Below, piece by piece: positions 13,901-25,699 of a stretch of DNA of 64,000 nucleotides (positions are counted from its first letter, which is position 1; every line of letters begins with the position of its first letter). The position numbers and the translations under genes are program-made. The stretch comes from Aptenodytes patagonicus (taxonomy: Eukaryota > Chordata > Aves > Sphenisciformes > Spheniscidae): positions 122,944,294 to 123,008,293 of the forward strand of contig NC_134949.1 of assembly GCF_965638725.1 (NCBI RefSeq). The letters run 5' to 3'. The notes under the pieces are model-generated. The model had not been told where the DNA came from. It was given only the letters and a program-made list of their open reading frames with translations, and did no database searches.

Positions 13901-16134
13901 CTTCTTTCCCAACACGGGAGGCAGAGCCACACGTGCCTGTGTGGCTGATGGGCGGCTGCTATACTCAAGCAATGTGCTTGCTCACTAGCACCAAGGTTTT
14001 GAACACGGGGCCCTACCAGGTAGCACACCGCTGGCTAGCAGCCTTCCTCCAGTGTGAGATCCAGGGCCAGCGGCAGCTCCAGCAGACCAGCAGCATTTGC
14101 CCACCAGCTACCTGGGTGGGAAGAGGCCTTGGTGCACTCCTGGAAGAAGTGCAGTGAAAGCTGAGCTTGCGCTGAGGGCTGCATCTGTACAGGCTCAGAT
14201 GAAGCAGTGACTTGAGCTCTGTCCTGCTCCTGCATTAAATATCACAGATTCGCACCCTGACTTGCTCTCTTACCAGACTTTCCAGCTTAAGCTCAGCCTC
14301 TGCAAGCCTCAGGCTGTATCTTGAGGTCTCCAGTCCACTTCTCCTCCCTGACTCCTTAGTAAAGCACTCATATAGCCTTTACAAATAGAAGGGATTAAAA
14401 TATATAAACATGTATGTTTGTATGTAGGCATGCATTTGCGTGTAGGCGTATGGACAAAGGTGGAGTTTTAAACACAAAGTTGTTTAACGTGAGACCGTGC
14501 TGGTTGCAGGCACTTTCATTTGGCTCCTGTGCAAAAGGGACTGATTTGCACTAGGCTCTGGACAGGGGGAGACAGGCATGCTATTTGGCAAGCACTTTAA
14601 TTCCCAGCTTCTGCCAGTCACTGACTCCGGAGGGCACCCGCTGGGAAGGCATGCTGCTCTCACAGTGCTTCCTCTCACGGCATCCGAGAAATGGGGCAGT
14701 GGTAGCTAGCTACCTGCCAGACTTTCAAAGGGGGGCTGTCCTGAGCAGAAGCATCTCATGGCCATGCAGGAGGCAGGTCTTGATCACTGGCTAACTGCGT
14801 CTGGTAGGGGAGAGATCAAGTGTGAGGTAAGGCAGAGTCTTTTACACATGGCTGCAAGCTGGTTTAAAGCACGGTTTGTTGTTCTGGAGCAGGTGAAGTC
14901 GTCTGTGTAGATATATCCACTGGACGAGTAGCAGATCCGCTGTCAGGATCTGCAGTGCTCCGTAATACGAGGAAATGCTTCCAACAGAACTCGAAAGGCC
15001 CGGAAGTGTCTTGTCACTTTTCAGAGACCAGGGGGGCTAGAATTTAATCCCTGACTTCAGTCCTCTGTCTTCTAAACAGCATTGCTTTAAAACGTGTCTT
15101 GAAATGCATGTTTGCTAAGGAGTCGCAGCAGCCCTCCTGGAGAAATGGTTGGACTCTCCTGCCCGTGTGAATCAGACCGCTTGTTTTGCTGAGGAGTTAT
15201 GAAAACAGATGATTCACTCATACGTGCCACTTCAGCAACAAGTCTGTAAATCTGCAGATGTGTGAGTTAACAACATCAAGCCCTGCAAAAGTAGGTATTG
15301 GCAGTAACTCCAGCTCCAGTTCAGGCTCTCCTTGCTCCGTTCGTTCCATCCAAATTCCCCACTGGCTTCTGTGGACTTCACTTGAGCAAGGAGTGCAGAA
15401 CTAGCTCGCTTACAATCTGGGCCGTGCCGGAGGGGCAGCCCATGGGAGGGCTGGTACCAAAGCTGGCCTAAGTACCCCTGCACCTCTGTCCTGATCCACC
15501 TCTCAGCTGTGACTCTACATTGGTGCCATCAAACTCGGGGCTGAAGCCCACTCTGGTGCATCAGTGGGCTACAACAACGTCAGGATGTCTATCCTGGGTC
15601 GGCCACGAGTCCGTCTAGCCTTCTGTGGCAAGAGGGACACATTGGCACACAAGCACCCTGAGGGTGGCAGATTGTGATCTCTCTTCTGACCCCTGCAGAG
15701 CCTCCTAGCAAGACTCTGGTGGCTCCCCTGCCCTCCCGTTTTTATTTACCTCGTCCCATCTGAAGCTCCGTCAAGTCACGGCACCCTTGCCCCCAGAGGG
15801 GGAGGTTTGGTGGGAGCATCCTGGTGACCTTTACATCCTTCCCTTTGTTTTCTCTGTTGTCCACTGGACAGGTTGAGTCCTACATGCTTTTTTTCTTTAC
15901 CCACCATCCTCTTCCCTGCCTCTCCCTCCCCTTTACCACACAGGGTGGGGAGGTTTTGTTAAGTGAAGAAATCAGGCAAGGGAATGGACAAACCTGGAAG
16001 CCTAAGAAAGAACACAGAAGTGGGGCAAGCATGTAGTCACGCTTCCCCAGAATAATCCTCAGCAGTCTGCTGTGACAGGGCATGATGTCTTTTCACTCAA
16101 ACACTCGTGATACATTCTTCTTCTCTGAATCAAT

Positions 16135-16265
16135 CTAATCACTTTTGAATGCTTGCCAGCTACTAGCATCTACAGGGTCCTGTGGCAAGAAGGTCCACAG
16201 CTCAGCAGTGCACTGTGTGAAGGAGGAAGGGAACAAGTTCCTTTTGTAAAGACTGAGAGACTCAG
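16135..16265 (+). mobile_element. Probable degenerate CR1 fragment
   Basis: The phrases catctacagggtcctgtggc, aagaaggtccacagctcagc and cactgtgtgaagg with ttccttttgt follow the order of a CR1 segment common in sauropsid genomes. No reading frame survives. Confidence 0.45.
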
Positions 16266-19200
16266 TCAGGATTTGGATCCGGCTTGCAGGCCACCCTCTG
16301 CTGTTAGGATAGGAAAGGAGAAGCAACAAGACTTGAAGCCAGGCAGTATTACTGTGGGCATTCAGCCCCATCAGAAGCTGTGAGCCGCCCCTGCCCAGAG
16401 GAGCTGTTGCAATCAGTGACCTCTGTCAGTGCGACGATCTCCTGCCAAACCCATGGCCTGTTGCTGTAACTACTACTCTCCCTTCCCTCTGCTTTATGAG
16501 GACAGGACTTTGCAATAAAACGTGGTTTCAGCAAGGGTGCCTCTTCCAGTTTCCATTCCCCAGAAACTCCTCGATACTAGCAGCTCACTTTTAAGGAGAC
16601 CTCAGGGTCCGGTGAGTTTGGTTGCAAGAAATGGCTTTTTGTTAGAGAGCAGGTGTGGCACGAGGCCTGCTACCGTTGCACATCTGTGCTGCAACTTCTG
16701 TGAACCGCTACCCAGTGCAATCCCAAACAACAACCTCAGGTCAGCTTGAGACCAAAGCACATACCTTTGGCCCTCTCGCACCACCTAGGGTCTGCCTTGC
16801 CTGTCTGCCGGGGAGGTGGAGAGAACATGTAAAGAGCTGTTTCATCTCCCAGCCCAGGCACCTAAAGGGCCAACACATGCGGAAGGAAGAAATGTTCATC
16901 TGTCATCACGTTCAGCTGTGGACATCACTGGAAGTCAAACTGAGGTGCAGGCACAGATGATATCTAAGTCTTAGGCTGGGCTGGCTCTCTGCACAGGGCA
17001 AGCATTTCTATGTGAGAACAGCAGTCGCTACCCTTAATGTCTCAGAAGGTCTTATTCTGTCTGTTAATTGAAGTGCACAGCACACACTTCTTCAGTCAGT
17101 CTTTAGCGACACAGGTAGTGTTTATCAGAGCAAATGCCAGGACAAAAAAAAACATTTGAGGCTGATGGCTCATGATGCAATTTTATTCCCAGGACCAGGA
17201 GCGTAGCTGTCAAGTATATAAGCATCAGAGCAGTATAGGGGGTCCCAGGGCAGAGGGCCCAGATCCCAGGCTAGGTGGGGGGCATGAGGGACAGTGGTAC
17301 CTCCATACCACCGTTGGTGCTAGTTCAAACCACTTATGGCAAATGACCTGTGGTTTTCAGAGGTACTCCATGGAAGCAGAGGGCAGGTGGGCACAGCCAG
17401 TACTTTGCTGTGTGCGCTGCCCTGGCTGACATTTATACTCCCCATCCAACTCTTTACTACCATCTCTCCAACTCTTTAACTGCTCTGGCTGAGCCACTGA
17501 CCGTATTCCTCCACAAGGGCCTGGGGAGTGTGGGTGAGGAGCAGAGGGCAGCGATGTTGTGTGGTACCGAGTCTGCTTGCGCACACGGGAGGTGTGAGCG
17601 TGTCTGCAGAGCTTTGTGGTTCCTACCTACAACCCAGCAAGCCACTGACCTGCAGCTTCCCATCCAAAGGACAGATTCAGCTTAATCTGTTAGGAACAAA
17701 AGTGCTGCCGTCAGTTATTACCATTAACTTTGCCTTTCATGACACTGGCCTTGAGCAGGACCTTGCCTTCAGATAACTGCAGGTGGTGCACTGCAGTTTA
17801 GCTGCAGGCAACAATATTTTAACTGCAGCTGAAAGTATGGTGAAAATCCACCCAATATTTAGGAGGGAACCTGTGTGGGCACTTCAGGTTTCTTTTCTTC
17901 TCTGGGGGACACACATACATGCATTCGAGTTGCCACATCTTATCTTCCCAGCCAGAAGGACGCTGTCCTCGGGTTGTGGCGATGCGAAGAGGTCAGGCTG
18001 GGAGCCGACAGCCCGATCTGCCTTTCAGGACCCCTTTGGCTGTCTGGGCTGCAGTGAGGATGGGGTTTCCATGTGAGAGGTGATCAGCCTGTGCGCAAGC
18101 ACACACACTGAGGTGTTAATGGGCATGTGGCCATAACAGGTAGCCCTTGTTAGTCTTACCCTGGCATTAGCAGAGAGAGGGGCACAGTGCCGCCAGCTGC
18201 TGCGCGGTTTATCAGCGGTGCATGCAGGCACCATCCCCATTGCCCGTGCTGGGAGTGGAGGTCACTCAGCAGCTCATGTTCTCCAGGGCTGATGTGGGGA
18301 TGCCCTTTACCTGCAGCGTGTTGGACAACGCTTCCCTCAGAGCTATCTGTCCCCAGCAAAAGCCGTCCCTGTGGTCATCGTTTGGAAAGGTGCTTATTTT
18401 CCGTCTTGCTTTCAGGAGGGTGATCTCAAAGAGGCTGAGGAGTGAATTTCCTTAAGTCGCTAGAAGCTAAGCATTGGACATGGTGAAATATTAGTGTTTG
18501 CTTTTTCATTTAGACGTTATGTGCAGGCAACGCCCTTATTTATCCTCTAAAGCTTTTGCAACAGTGACGCATAAAACCATAGCAACAAAGCTGAATGACT
18601 GCAGTCTCCTCCTGGCCACGATTTCTTCATCCCTGCAGCTTGGGCTGAGGGGAGCAATGCATTTCTTGGCAGGGTGGCAGGTGCCTGCATCTCAGTTGCA
18701 GTGCAGTCCTGGCACCAGACACAGCCACATTTCAGGACCCGACTTGTTCTGCCCGGTTGTTTTTTTCAGGCATTCAGGGTTGGAGAAACTGCTTAGGCTG
18801 AAGTCCCTGCCTGTCGAATGCATCCTGATGAGATATGCTCTTTTCTCATAGACAGAAAGGGTTTTCCTCACAACCTTGCTTATGCTTGTACTGCATAACG
18901 AAATATGGTTAAAATTCACTTTCCTTCTGAATGCGTTTCCTCTCACTTCTGTGATGACTGGAAAATGTTGCTTTGTCAAACATATTTTTATTTAGTTACA
19001 AAGAACCATTCCAGGCGTCCGTCTCCACTGCCTGCACTCTTTTCATTGTTTTTATACAAGGTATTAGAGATAGTGCGTCCTGATGTGGGTCTCTGATGTG
19101 ACGAGGGAGCAATCTTCAGACATGGAGTTACTCTAATATTTAGCGATAGGTTTTTACCAGCTATGAATATTTTGGGGACAGCCTGTCAAGATCCCTCTGA

Positions 19201-21494
19201 ATAGCAGCCAACCTTCCAGCAGATCGGCTGTTCCTCTCGGCTGGCACCCATGCCAGATCTACGTGAAGGGATGGGGGTTAATACTTTTGCAAACATACCC
19301 AAAGTGTTATAATAGGTGATCAAACCGTGTAACACACAATTAAGTCTCAGGGTCTCTCAGAAACACAGAATACCCCAACTGTTGAACCAGCAAATGTATT
19401 TACCATTGAGCAGACAAAGGCCCCAGAAAATAGGCTAAGGATGAAACCTCTAAACTCTGCTCCCTGAAAGATGGAAGAACAGTTACATGAGAAATAAACA
19501 ATTGCAACAGGACTTCCTCACTTAAAAAGAAAACCCAACCTGTACATGGCAAGACATCAAAACTCCCAGTTGTGCTGAAAACCATACCCTTGAGAGGAAA
19601 CGACGTACAAATCCTAACTCCCTTACCCTGGGAAAGAAAGTAACATCATCATGCATGGGGCGAATGCAGAAAGAAAATGAAACCATAATGATTTACTTAG
19701 AGGAATGGCAAACAGTGGCAGAAGAGTTAAATGTTTGAGAGGTAGAAGTCAAAGCTCCTGGAGAGGTGGTAGCTTACACATGCTGACCCACTGCAGAGGC
19801 TCGGCACAAGAATGCAAGAAACAGGTCAGAGACTTAGAAGCACAGCTGCAAAACAAAAAATAAAGAGGCAGCGTCTTTAATTACCAACACTGTTATGAGA
19901 AACCAGAATGAGCTGGAAAATGTCCCGAGATGTAGTAAAAATTGGGTTATAAAGAAAAATCAACATAAAGAAACAGTTCAAACTTAATTAATAGATGTAA
20001 TCTTGAGTAATCTTAAGAGGAAAGGTTTCAGCAGTCACAGTTAAAGCCAAACTATAGAACCCCAGTGGCCTCGGTAGGTCTTTTTGTTTTACAGGGTGGT
20101 CGACCGACAGACAACAACCTGAAAAGCAGCAGCCAGACTCAGGGACAGAACTGTTGATTTCACTAATGTTCTTTGAAGCAAATGTGTAAATACCAGAAGG
20201 AATCTAGGAGGGCTATCAAGAAAGTAAAGAGCTTAAAGCAGTGGGGAAACTAATTAAATGCTATCAGCACTCTAAGTATCAGTAGTTAGCAGTATAGCGT
20301 ATCAGTAGTTAAAGGCTGAGAAGATTGTGGGTTAAGTCTGTGTATACAAAGGTTTGAGGTCTGAAAGGCACAGCGAATAGTACAATATTATGATTTAACC
20401 AGAACAGAAGAAGTACCAAAGGAAAATTACATAGGTACGGATGAGAGGATACTCATACCTCTCCAATAACCACACTTAACAGCTATATCCTTTTGTTTCT
20501 AAGAATTAACCCTATAAAATTCATGATCCTAAGTAATGAACCCTATAATTCATGAATTATGTACGGTTAATTTCCTTACTTAGGAAAAGGAAGGAAAAAG
20601 AAGGTGGCAAAAGCTGTGTATAAATATATCAGCTGCTGATTTAAAATAAAGTGCAAAGTTTGCCTGTTTATTGTAGAGAATATGGGGAAACAACTGATGG
20701 AGGGTTGGAAAAAAGTGACCGAGTATACTGGAAGCTCCTATGAAGGGAAATGTCTGGGGAACAAAGATCACTATTAATAACAATCTTCTGTTAATCTTAC
20801 CTTCTACAGGAAACACAGAAAATTGAGCACCCCATTCCAGTCCTATAGATAGATCTATGTATGTTATGTGTATGCATGCTTGTGTTTATTTATGAGTATC
20901 CCTTTATGCATTTACAATAGATACTGCAAAATGTCGGGAGAGGTGAATTGCTAATGAACTCACGTAAACCCTCCTATGAGATCTGGGTCTAATCACAAGA
21001 TCCTCAGTATGTCTGCTACCTTCTTCACCATCTCACCAGTAAGACTAACAAGGGATTTGTAAAACAGTCAACAATGAATACATTGCTAAACAGTCACAGA
21101 AGGGTTATCAATCATGAAGGTTATGCACAATCAAATATCATTCAGTTCTGAGCCTACTGTACATCTAAAAAGAAGATGTTTTCCTCGAATGGTGCCTTCA
21201 AGACCACAGGGCTGCTGCATGTGAAAATACACCCAATTGTAATGTTGTGTATACTAATTGTTAAATACTGTGCATGTTTACATGTGGTGTACCTCCTGCT
21301 GATGACAACACCCTGTCATGGGATGGACCCACCTGCTCCACAACACCTGAGAGGCAAGAGCAGATGTTGCCACAGCACTGCCTCATCAGTGAATAGTCAG
21401 TCACTGCGATGGAGCTGGCAGATGGGTGTAAAAGCACTTATCTCCTTAGTTCTTACATAAAGCCCAGCATCCAGATCTGCTATGGGTTGTCATT
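16266..21494. other. Non-genic interval, AT-rich from 19.3 kb
   Basis: No gene is supportable. From about 19.3 to 20.8 kb the plus strand is purine- and A-rich with broken coding-like fragments, possibly an eroded element of unknown class. It also holds the tandem duplication at 20.5 kb. Confidence 0.5.
20498..20555 (+). repeat. Imperfect 29-base tandem duplication
   Basis: Two adjacent units share the pattern CTAAG-A-T-AACCCTATA-ATTCATGA (20498-20525 and 20526-20555), differing by small indels and substitutions. Confidence 0.75.
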
Positions 21495-21900
21495 TACCCT
21501 ATCTTGCCCATGACAGTGGTCCAGCTAGTTCTGGAGTCCACACATCTGGTCCACCTCTCTCCAATCTGGCTACAAGGATATTATGAGAGACCATGCTGAA
21601 ACCTTGCTAAAGCGAAGGTAAGCCACCACTACCACTCTGCCTTCATCCACTGAAACAGTCCTCCCGTCATCTCGCAATAGAAAGCAATCAGCTTGATCAG
21701 GCACAATTTGCCTTTGGTAAATCTAAGCTGGCTGTTTCCAATCACCTTTTGTTCTTCACATGCCTGATGATGGCTTCCAGAAGGATTTGTCCCTTAATAG
21801 TCACATCGTTTGAGGTGTGGTTGATCACCCTTGCCCTTCTCAAGGATGAGCAAGACACTTGCACTTTTCCAGTCACCAGAGACTTCCTGATTGCCACGAC
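21495..21900 (-). mobile_element. Degenerate CR1 LINE reverse-transcriptase fragment
   Basis: Minus-strand translation gives, in order, a GDWKSASVLLILEKGKGDQP stretch, FTKGKLCLIKLIAFY, VDEGRVVVVAYLRFSKV and VSHNILVARLERGG. These match the CR1 reverse transcriptase (DWKxAxVxPIFKKGK, FTKGKSCLTNLIAFYD, VYLDFSKAFD, SHxILxxKLERxG), including a broken version of the catalytic-domain LDFSKAF motif. Frameshifts and stops interrupt it, so it is an old dead copy. The upstream end may extend to about 22060. Confidence 0.8.
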
Positions 21901-22869
21901 CTAGCCATTCTTGGGGTAGAGACAGGAGGCTCAACCAGCCATTCCTACCTCTCTCCATTGAGATCAGGAACATTTTGCTTAATATTAGTCTCCCAAATGG
22001 AGAGTCACTTTTCCTGCCCAGGACATTTGGCTGCCCCTCCTTCTTTTTAACCAGTCCCACGCTGTCTGTCCTTGATCACCACGTTGCTTTGGAGATTAAG
22101 CAAACCCTGAGCAAGTGTGACCTTCAGGGGGACACGCAGCAGAATGGGATTATTCAAGGACTCTTCTGGTGTGGTTGAGAACAGAGTTGGCAGTTAAATT
22201 TCATGTCTGCTTGACAACATATGCATCTTTTATATATGTAGGTATGCCTGTGTGCCTGTGTGAGTGTATGCCTGCAAGCATTGCCCAAACAGGACTGGCC
22301 AGGAACAGATGGTAGAAGAGGTTGCTTGAAGGAGTGGTAAGTCCTTTCACCTGGTTATTGGCAGCCCGGGGCAGCAGTTCCCAAGCTACTCTGCTTGGGA
22401 ACCTCCAGGGCTATGGCTCCTCTCTCATTTCCACAGCCAGGCTTACAGCCCTGCTTTTGGGTGCTCCTCTAACAGCATGCTGGTGGCTCCAAGTGACTTT
22501 ATGCAGCCAGGACCAACCAGGGCGCGTCTCTGGCTGCGCAGTGCAGGAGGCTGGACTTGCAGTGGTCCCTCCGGCTTACGGGTTTCATCAGACAGAAGCA
22601 GCTTGCCAGCCACCTCAACTTCGAGGGGCCGAGCTGAGGGCACAAGGGAAACTGGCAGAGAGAAGCAGGGGATCAGAGAGGAAATGCTGCCAGCAGCTCG
22701 CCCCCATGCTGGGAGGTGTTCATGCACAGAAAATCATCCAAAAGAAGTGATAGCAGTAACCATGACAATGTCAGCAGCATGGCACTAGCAGGGGTTCCTC
22801 GGGGATTAACACCTTTCTGTACCAAGAGTGTATCTCCCTTTTTCTGATGTGTGCTATTGATTCAGTCGT

Positions 22870-23009
22870 AGTCCATGTTTGCTTTATCAAACATGGACTT
22901 AACCATGCTTTAAGGTAGCCCTGGGTAGGTAGCAGGGCTACCTGAGAAATTGCTTTCTCTGCAAATTGCTTAGGCAGGACTACCTGTAAAATGAAAATAT
23001 TTTTTACAG
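22870..23009. repeat. Cluster of four perfect short inverted repeats
   Basis: Four stem-loops follow one another: 22870-22881 with 22888-22899 (12-base stem, 6-base loop); 22913-22923 with 22933-22943 (11-base stem, 9-base loop); 22944-22949 with 22954-22959 (6-base stem, 4-base loop); 22984-22991 with 23002-23009 (8-base stem, 10-base loop). All arms are exact complements. Confidence 0.8.
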
Positions 23010-23655
23010 AAAGTCTGTCCCAGCCCATGTGCTTGTGGAGCACTTTGCACCACAATCCCACCCTAATCGCCCTCCCTTGGATGTCCCCATCGTAGCCAGG
23101 AACCGCTACTGACTAAAACCGAAGTTGTCTCATTTCACTGAGCACACTGCTATTTTCTAAGGTGTGACTCAGAGCCTTTCAGTTAGGTGTCAGCATGTGC
23201 TATTTGCTAGAAATAAAATCAACATTAATTGATTCTGCTTATTTTTTTTATAAGTTTTTGTCTTTTCCTGCTCCAGGTCACGAGTGAGGTGCGCACAGAG
23301 CAGAGCTCAGAGAGACCGGTCTTGGCTGTGTCCGAGGACCTGCTTCTCACAGCAAGGGCTTCACGGGGGGGTTGGTCACTAACAAGCGTGATCCTGGTGG
23401 AAGAAGAAGAAAGGCAAACCGTGTGGGGAATCCAGGAGAAAGGGAGAGAAAGGCTGAGCTTGTGGCAAAGGACAGGGGAAACATGAAATGCAGGAAGGAG
23501 AAAGAACAGAGAAAGAGACAGAAGACACATATCGCCGACCTCCCAGGGGAAGCGAAGGAGCAGAAAATTCTTCCTTTTGGGTGCTAAGCAGCCTGGCAGG
23601 CCTTTCACACTGCCTGCTCAGTGCTCAGCCTCTCGTGCTCATATCAGCCACGGGA

Positions 23656-23696
23656 ATTATTATTAATATTATTGTTATTATTATCATCATTATTTT
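23656..23696 (+). repeat. Imperfect ATT/ATC microsatellite
   Basis: The run attattattaatatt is followed by attgttattattatcatc and attatttt, an interrupted trinucleotide repeat. Confidence 0.9.
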
Positions 23697-25062
23697 GTAG
23701 AGCCCATCTTTACTCTTTTTCTGTCTGGGTCAACAAAGATCAAGTTGCACCAATGTTTACCCCTAGAAAGCACAACAGTGCTCTTTTACAATATATGAAA
23801 TTGCAGCAATAACCATAAAGAGTAGTACTCAGCATCTGACAGGATGACTGATGTAAGCTGTCAGCCAATATTTGACTTTCCAGGTGAGATTAGATTTAGC
23901 ATTAAATTTAATATAAACATAAAGCGTGCAGTACAAGGTACTTACTTAACAGACAATTGCTTAAAGCCTTGTGCAGGCTGGAGGCTACTTAAAGTTTAAG
24001 ATATCTCTGCTCCTTTCAAGAGCATCATCATATTATCCAGCGGAGTTTTAAAATCCTGATTTTTACTGTGAATCTTATTAGAGAAGGACACAGAAAGGTA
24101 AGTTTCTGTTGGTAATTCTTTATTTCCTATTGAAAAAGCGTAGCAAGTTTTCTTCTGGATCAAAGCAAAAGCAGAGAGATTTTACACACAAAAAAAATTT
24201 CAAGGCAGTTTGTATTTGGATTTTCTTATAGCTTGCTTACTTTCATTAGATTACCTTTATCCCCTGTGTTTGAATGTGTGTGAGTGTATAATTGCAGGGC
24301 GACCTACATGCACGCGTAGCTGCGTCCTTCTGTGTGTGTCTGCCTGTTCTGTGCACGCTGATATCACAAGGCTAGTCCAACAAGCAGAGGAAGGTAGATT
24401 TCTGAATTCAAGTTGGAAAGACACCGCAATTTCTTATTAGTGATGAAAATTCAGCACCCCTTACCATAGGCTGCAGTAAGCTCATCATTGCTTGAAGACT
24501 GCGCTGAGATCGAGTGACTTTTTGTGGAAGCTTTGCCACATGTTGTGGGGCTTGGTCAGCCTGAAGCATTGAAGGAGTGCATATAGGAGCACCAGACTGA
24601 AATCCTGTACCAGACCCTTTGCTTTTTGCAGGCTGGCAAGCTGCAATGCAGTCACACCTTCCTCTTTATGTAGGAAAGGCAGAAAAGGGCAGTGGCTTTT
24701 CTCAGAGCTTCTTGAGAGCTACTGCCTCAGTAGGGAAGGCAGTGTGCCTTGACCCCTGTAACATAGGTCATGAGGGCCCAGGCTCACTGGATTTCACCAA
24801 AGCGTATTTGGTTTCCCACAGACCAAAAGTGACCTAGGTGAGGAGAGGAGTAAGACCTCCTTGGGTCTCTGAACATATTGAACCACTCAGAGATGGGGAT
24901 TCTCAGCTGGTCTAAAGTTGGTACTACATTTTCATCGGCAAGTGGCAGGTGTTATTATTTAATTGTCACAATGCGGACCAAAGAAACCAATGTAACTGTT
25001 TTAGTATAGATATTTGATTAAACTAAGTATCATGTTGTCTTTAGTAACTGTAACTTGCAAGG

Positions 25063-25440
25063 ATGGCTGAAATGCGAAACTTCACTTGGGCGGTGGAAGA
25101 TATTTTCAAGGAAACCTTTCTCACTTACATGAACAGCTGGAGGAAAAACATGACGGAAGCGGCGGATAAATTGCAAGCCAAGGTTGATGCCGAAAACTTT
25201 GACTATGTTATCCTTTATTTGATGGTGATGATTGGGATGTTCTCCTTCATTATTGTGGCGATCTTGGTGAGTACTGTGAAATCAAAGAGGCGAGAGCACT
25301 CCAATGACCCCTATCATCAGTACATCGTTGAGGACTGGGGCGAGAAGTATAAAAACCAGGTTCTGAATCGAGAAGACCTCAAGTGTGTGATCCATGAAAA
25401 CTTGGGTGCAAAGGACAAAACAAGCCCTGGATCACCCTGA
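25063..25440 (+). CDS. KCNE2: KCNE2 (MiRP1), potassium channel accessory beta subunit
   Basis: This is a single uninterrupted coding exon of 125 codons; human KCNE2 has 123. KCNE2 is a one-pass membrane subunit that associates with voltage-gated potassium channel alpha subunits such as KCNQ1 and hERG and alters their gating (family knowledge). Seen here: extracellular N-glycosylation sequons at N6 (NFT) and N29 (NMT), the same positions as in mammals; a transmembrane helix at about residues 48-71; then the basic juxtamembrane run [16 protein letters not shown] at 73-88, the KCNE signature. Residues 38-92 are almost identical to my memory of the mammalian protein, while the first 35 and last 20 residues have diverged. 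The start is the first ATG, preceded by a possible splice acceptor (tgttgtctttag) ending at about 25035, so a non-coding upstream exon is likely, as in other KCNE genes. An AATAAA lies about 230 bases past the stop. The coding frame is intact. Confidence 0.97.
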   Translation: MAEMRNFTWAVEDIFKETFLTYMNSWRKNMTEAADKLQAKVDAENFDYVILYLMVMIGMFSFIIVAILVSTVKSKRREHSNDPYHQYIVEDWGEKYKNQVLNREDLKCVIHENLGAKDKTSPGSP

Positions 25441-25671
25441 CTTTTTGGAAACGTCAGCAATGAAGAAATCATAAAGCCACATGTAGGGAACTCACTGGAA
25501 TTACAAATAGCTGTGAAACTGTTCATTAAATTAACAGACAGGTCAATGTGGAATGGAGTGCTGAGGAAATCAGCATTACTGTTTCCCATGAGGACTTTGG
25601 CACAGCTGCTCGGGGAACACCCAAGAAAAATGCATGATTGTGCTTTGCTTTGATATTCTGCTCTTCAGGAA

Positions 25672-25677
25672 AATAAA
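25672..25677 (+). terminator. Poly(A) signal for KCNE2
   Basis: A canonical AATAAA lies about 230 bases downstream of the KCNE2 stop codon, in a position suited to a short 3' UTR. Actual cleavage was not observable. Confidence 0.55.
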
Positions 25678-25699
25678 ACCAAGAGAATGAATAACTTGA

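Larger units (their letters stand above)
5621..16134. other. Non-genic interval
   Basis: Mostly unremarkable AT-leaning DNA with one MIR-like remnant near 7.9 kb. A GC-richer patch at 12690-13050 gives overlapping open frames on both strands without recognisable protein features. Confidence 0.6.
21901..25042. other. Interval upstream of KCNE2
   Basis: It contains the hairpin cluster at 22.87-23.01 kb and an ATT microsatellite at 23.66 kb. Non-coding 5' exons of KCNE2 may lie here or further upstream, but I cannot place them. Confidence 0.5.

Noticed and set aside
1-25000. Search for MRPS6 or SLC5A3 exons, neighbours of KCNE2 in mammals
   Set aside because: No frame resembles either protein; they presumably lie upstream of the window.
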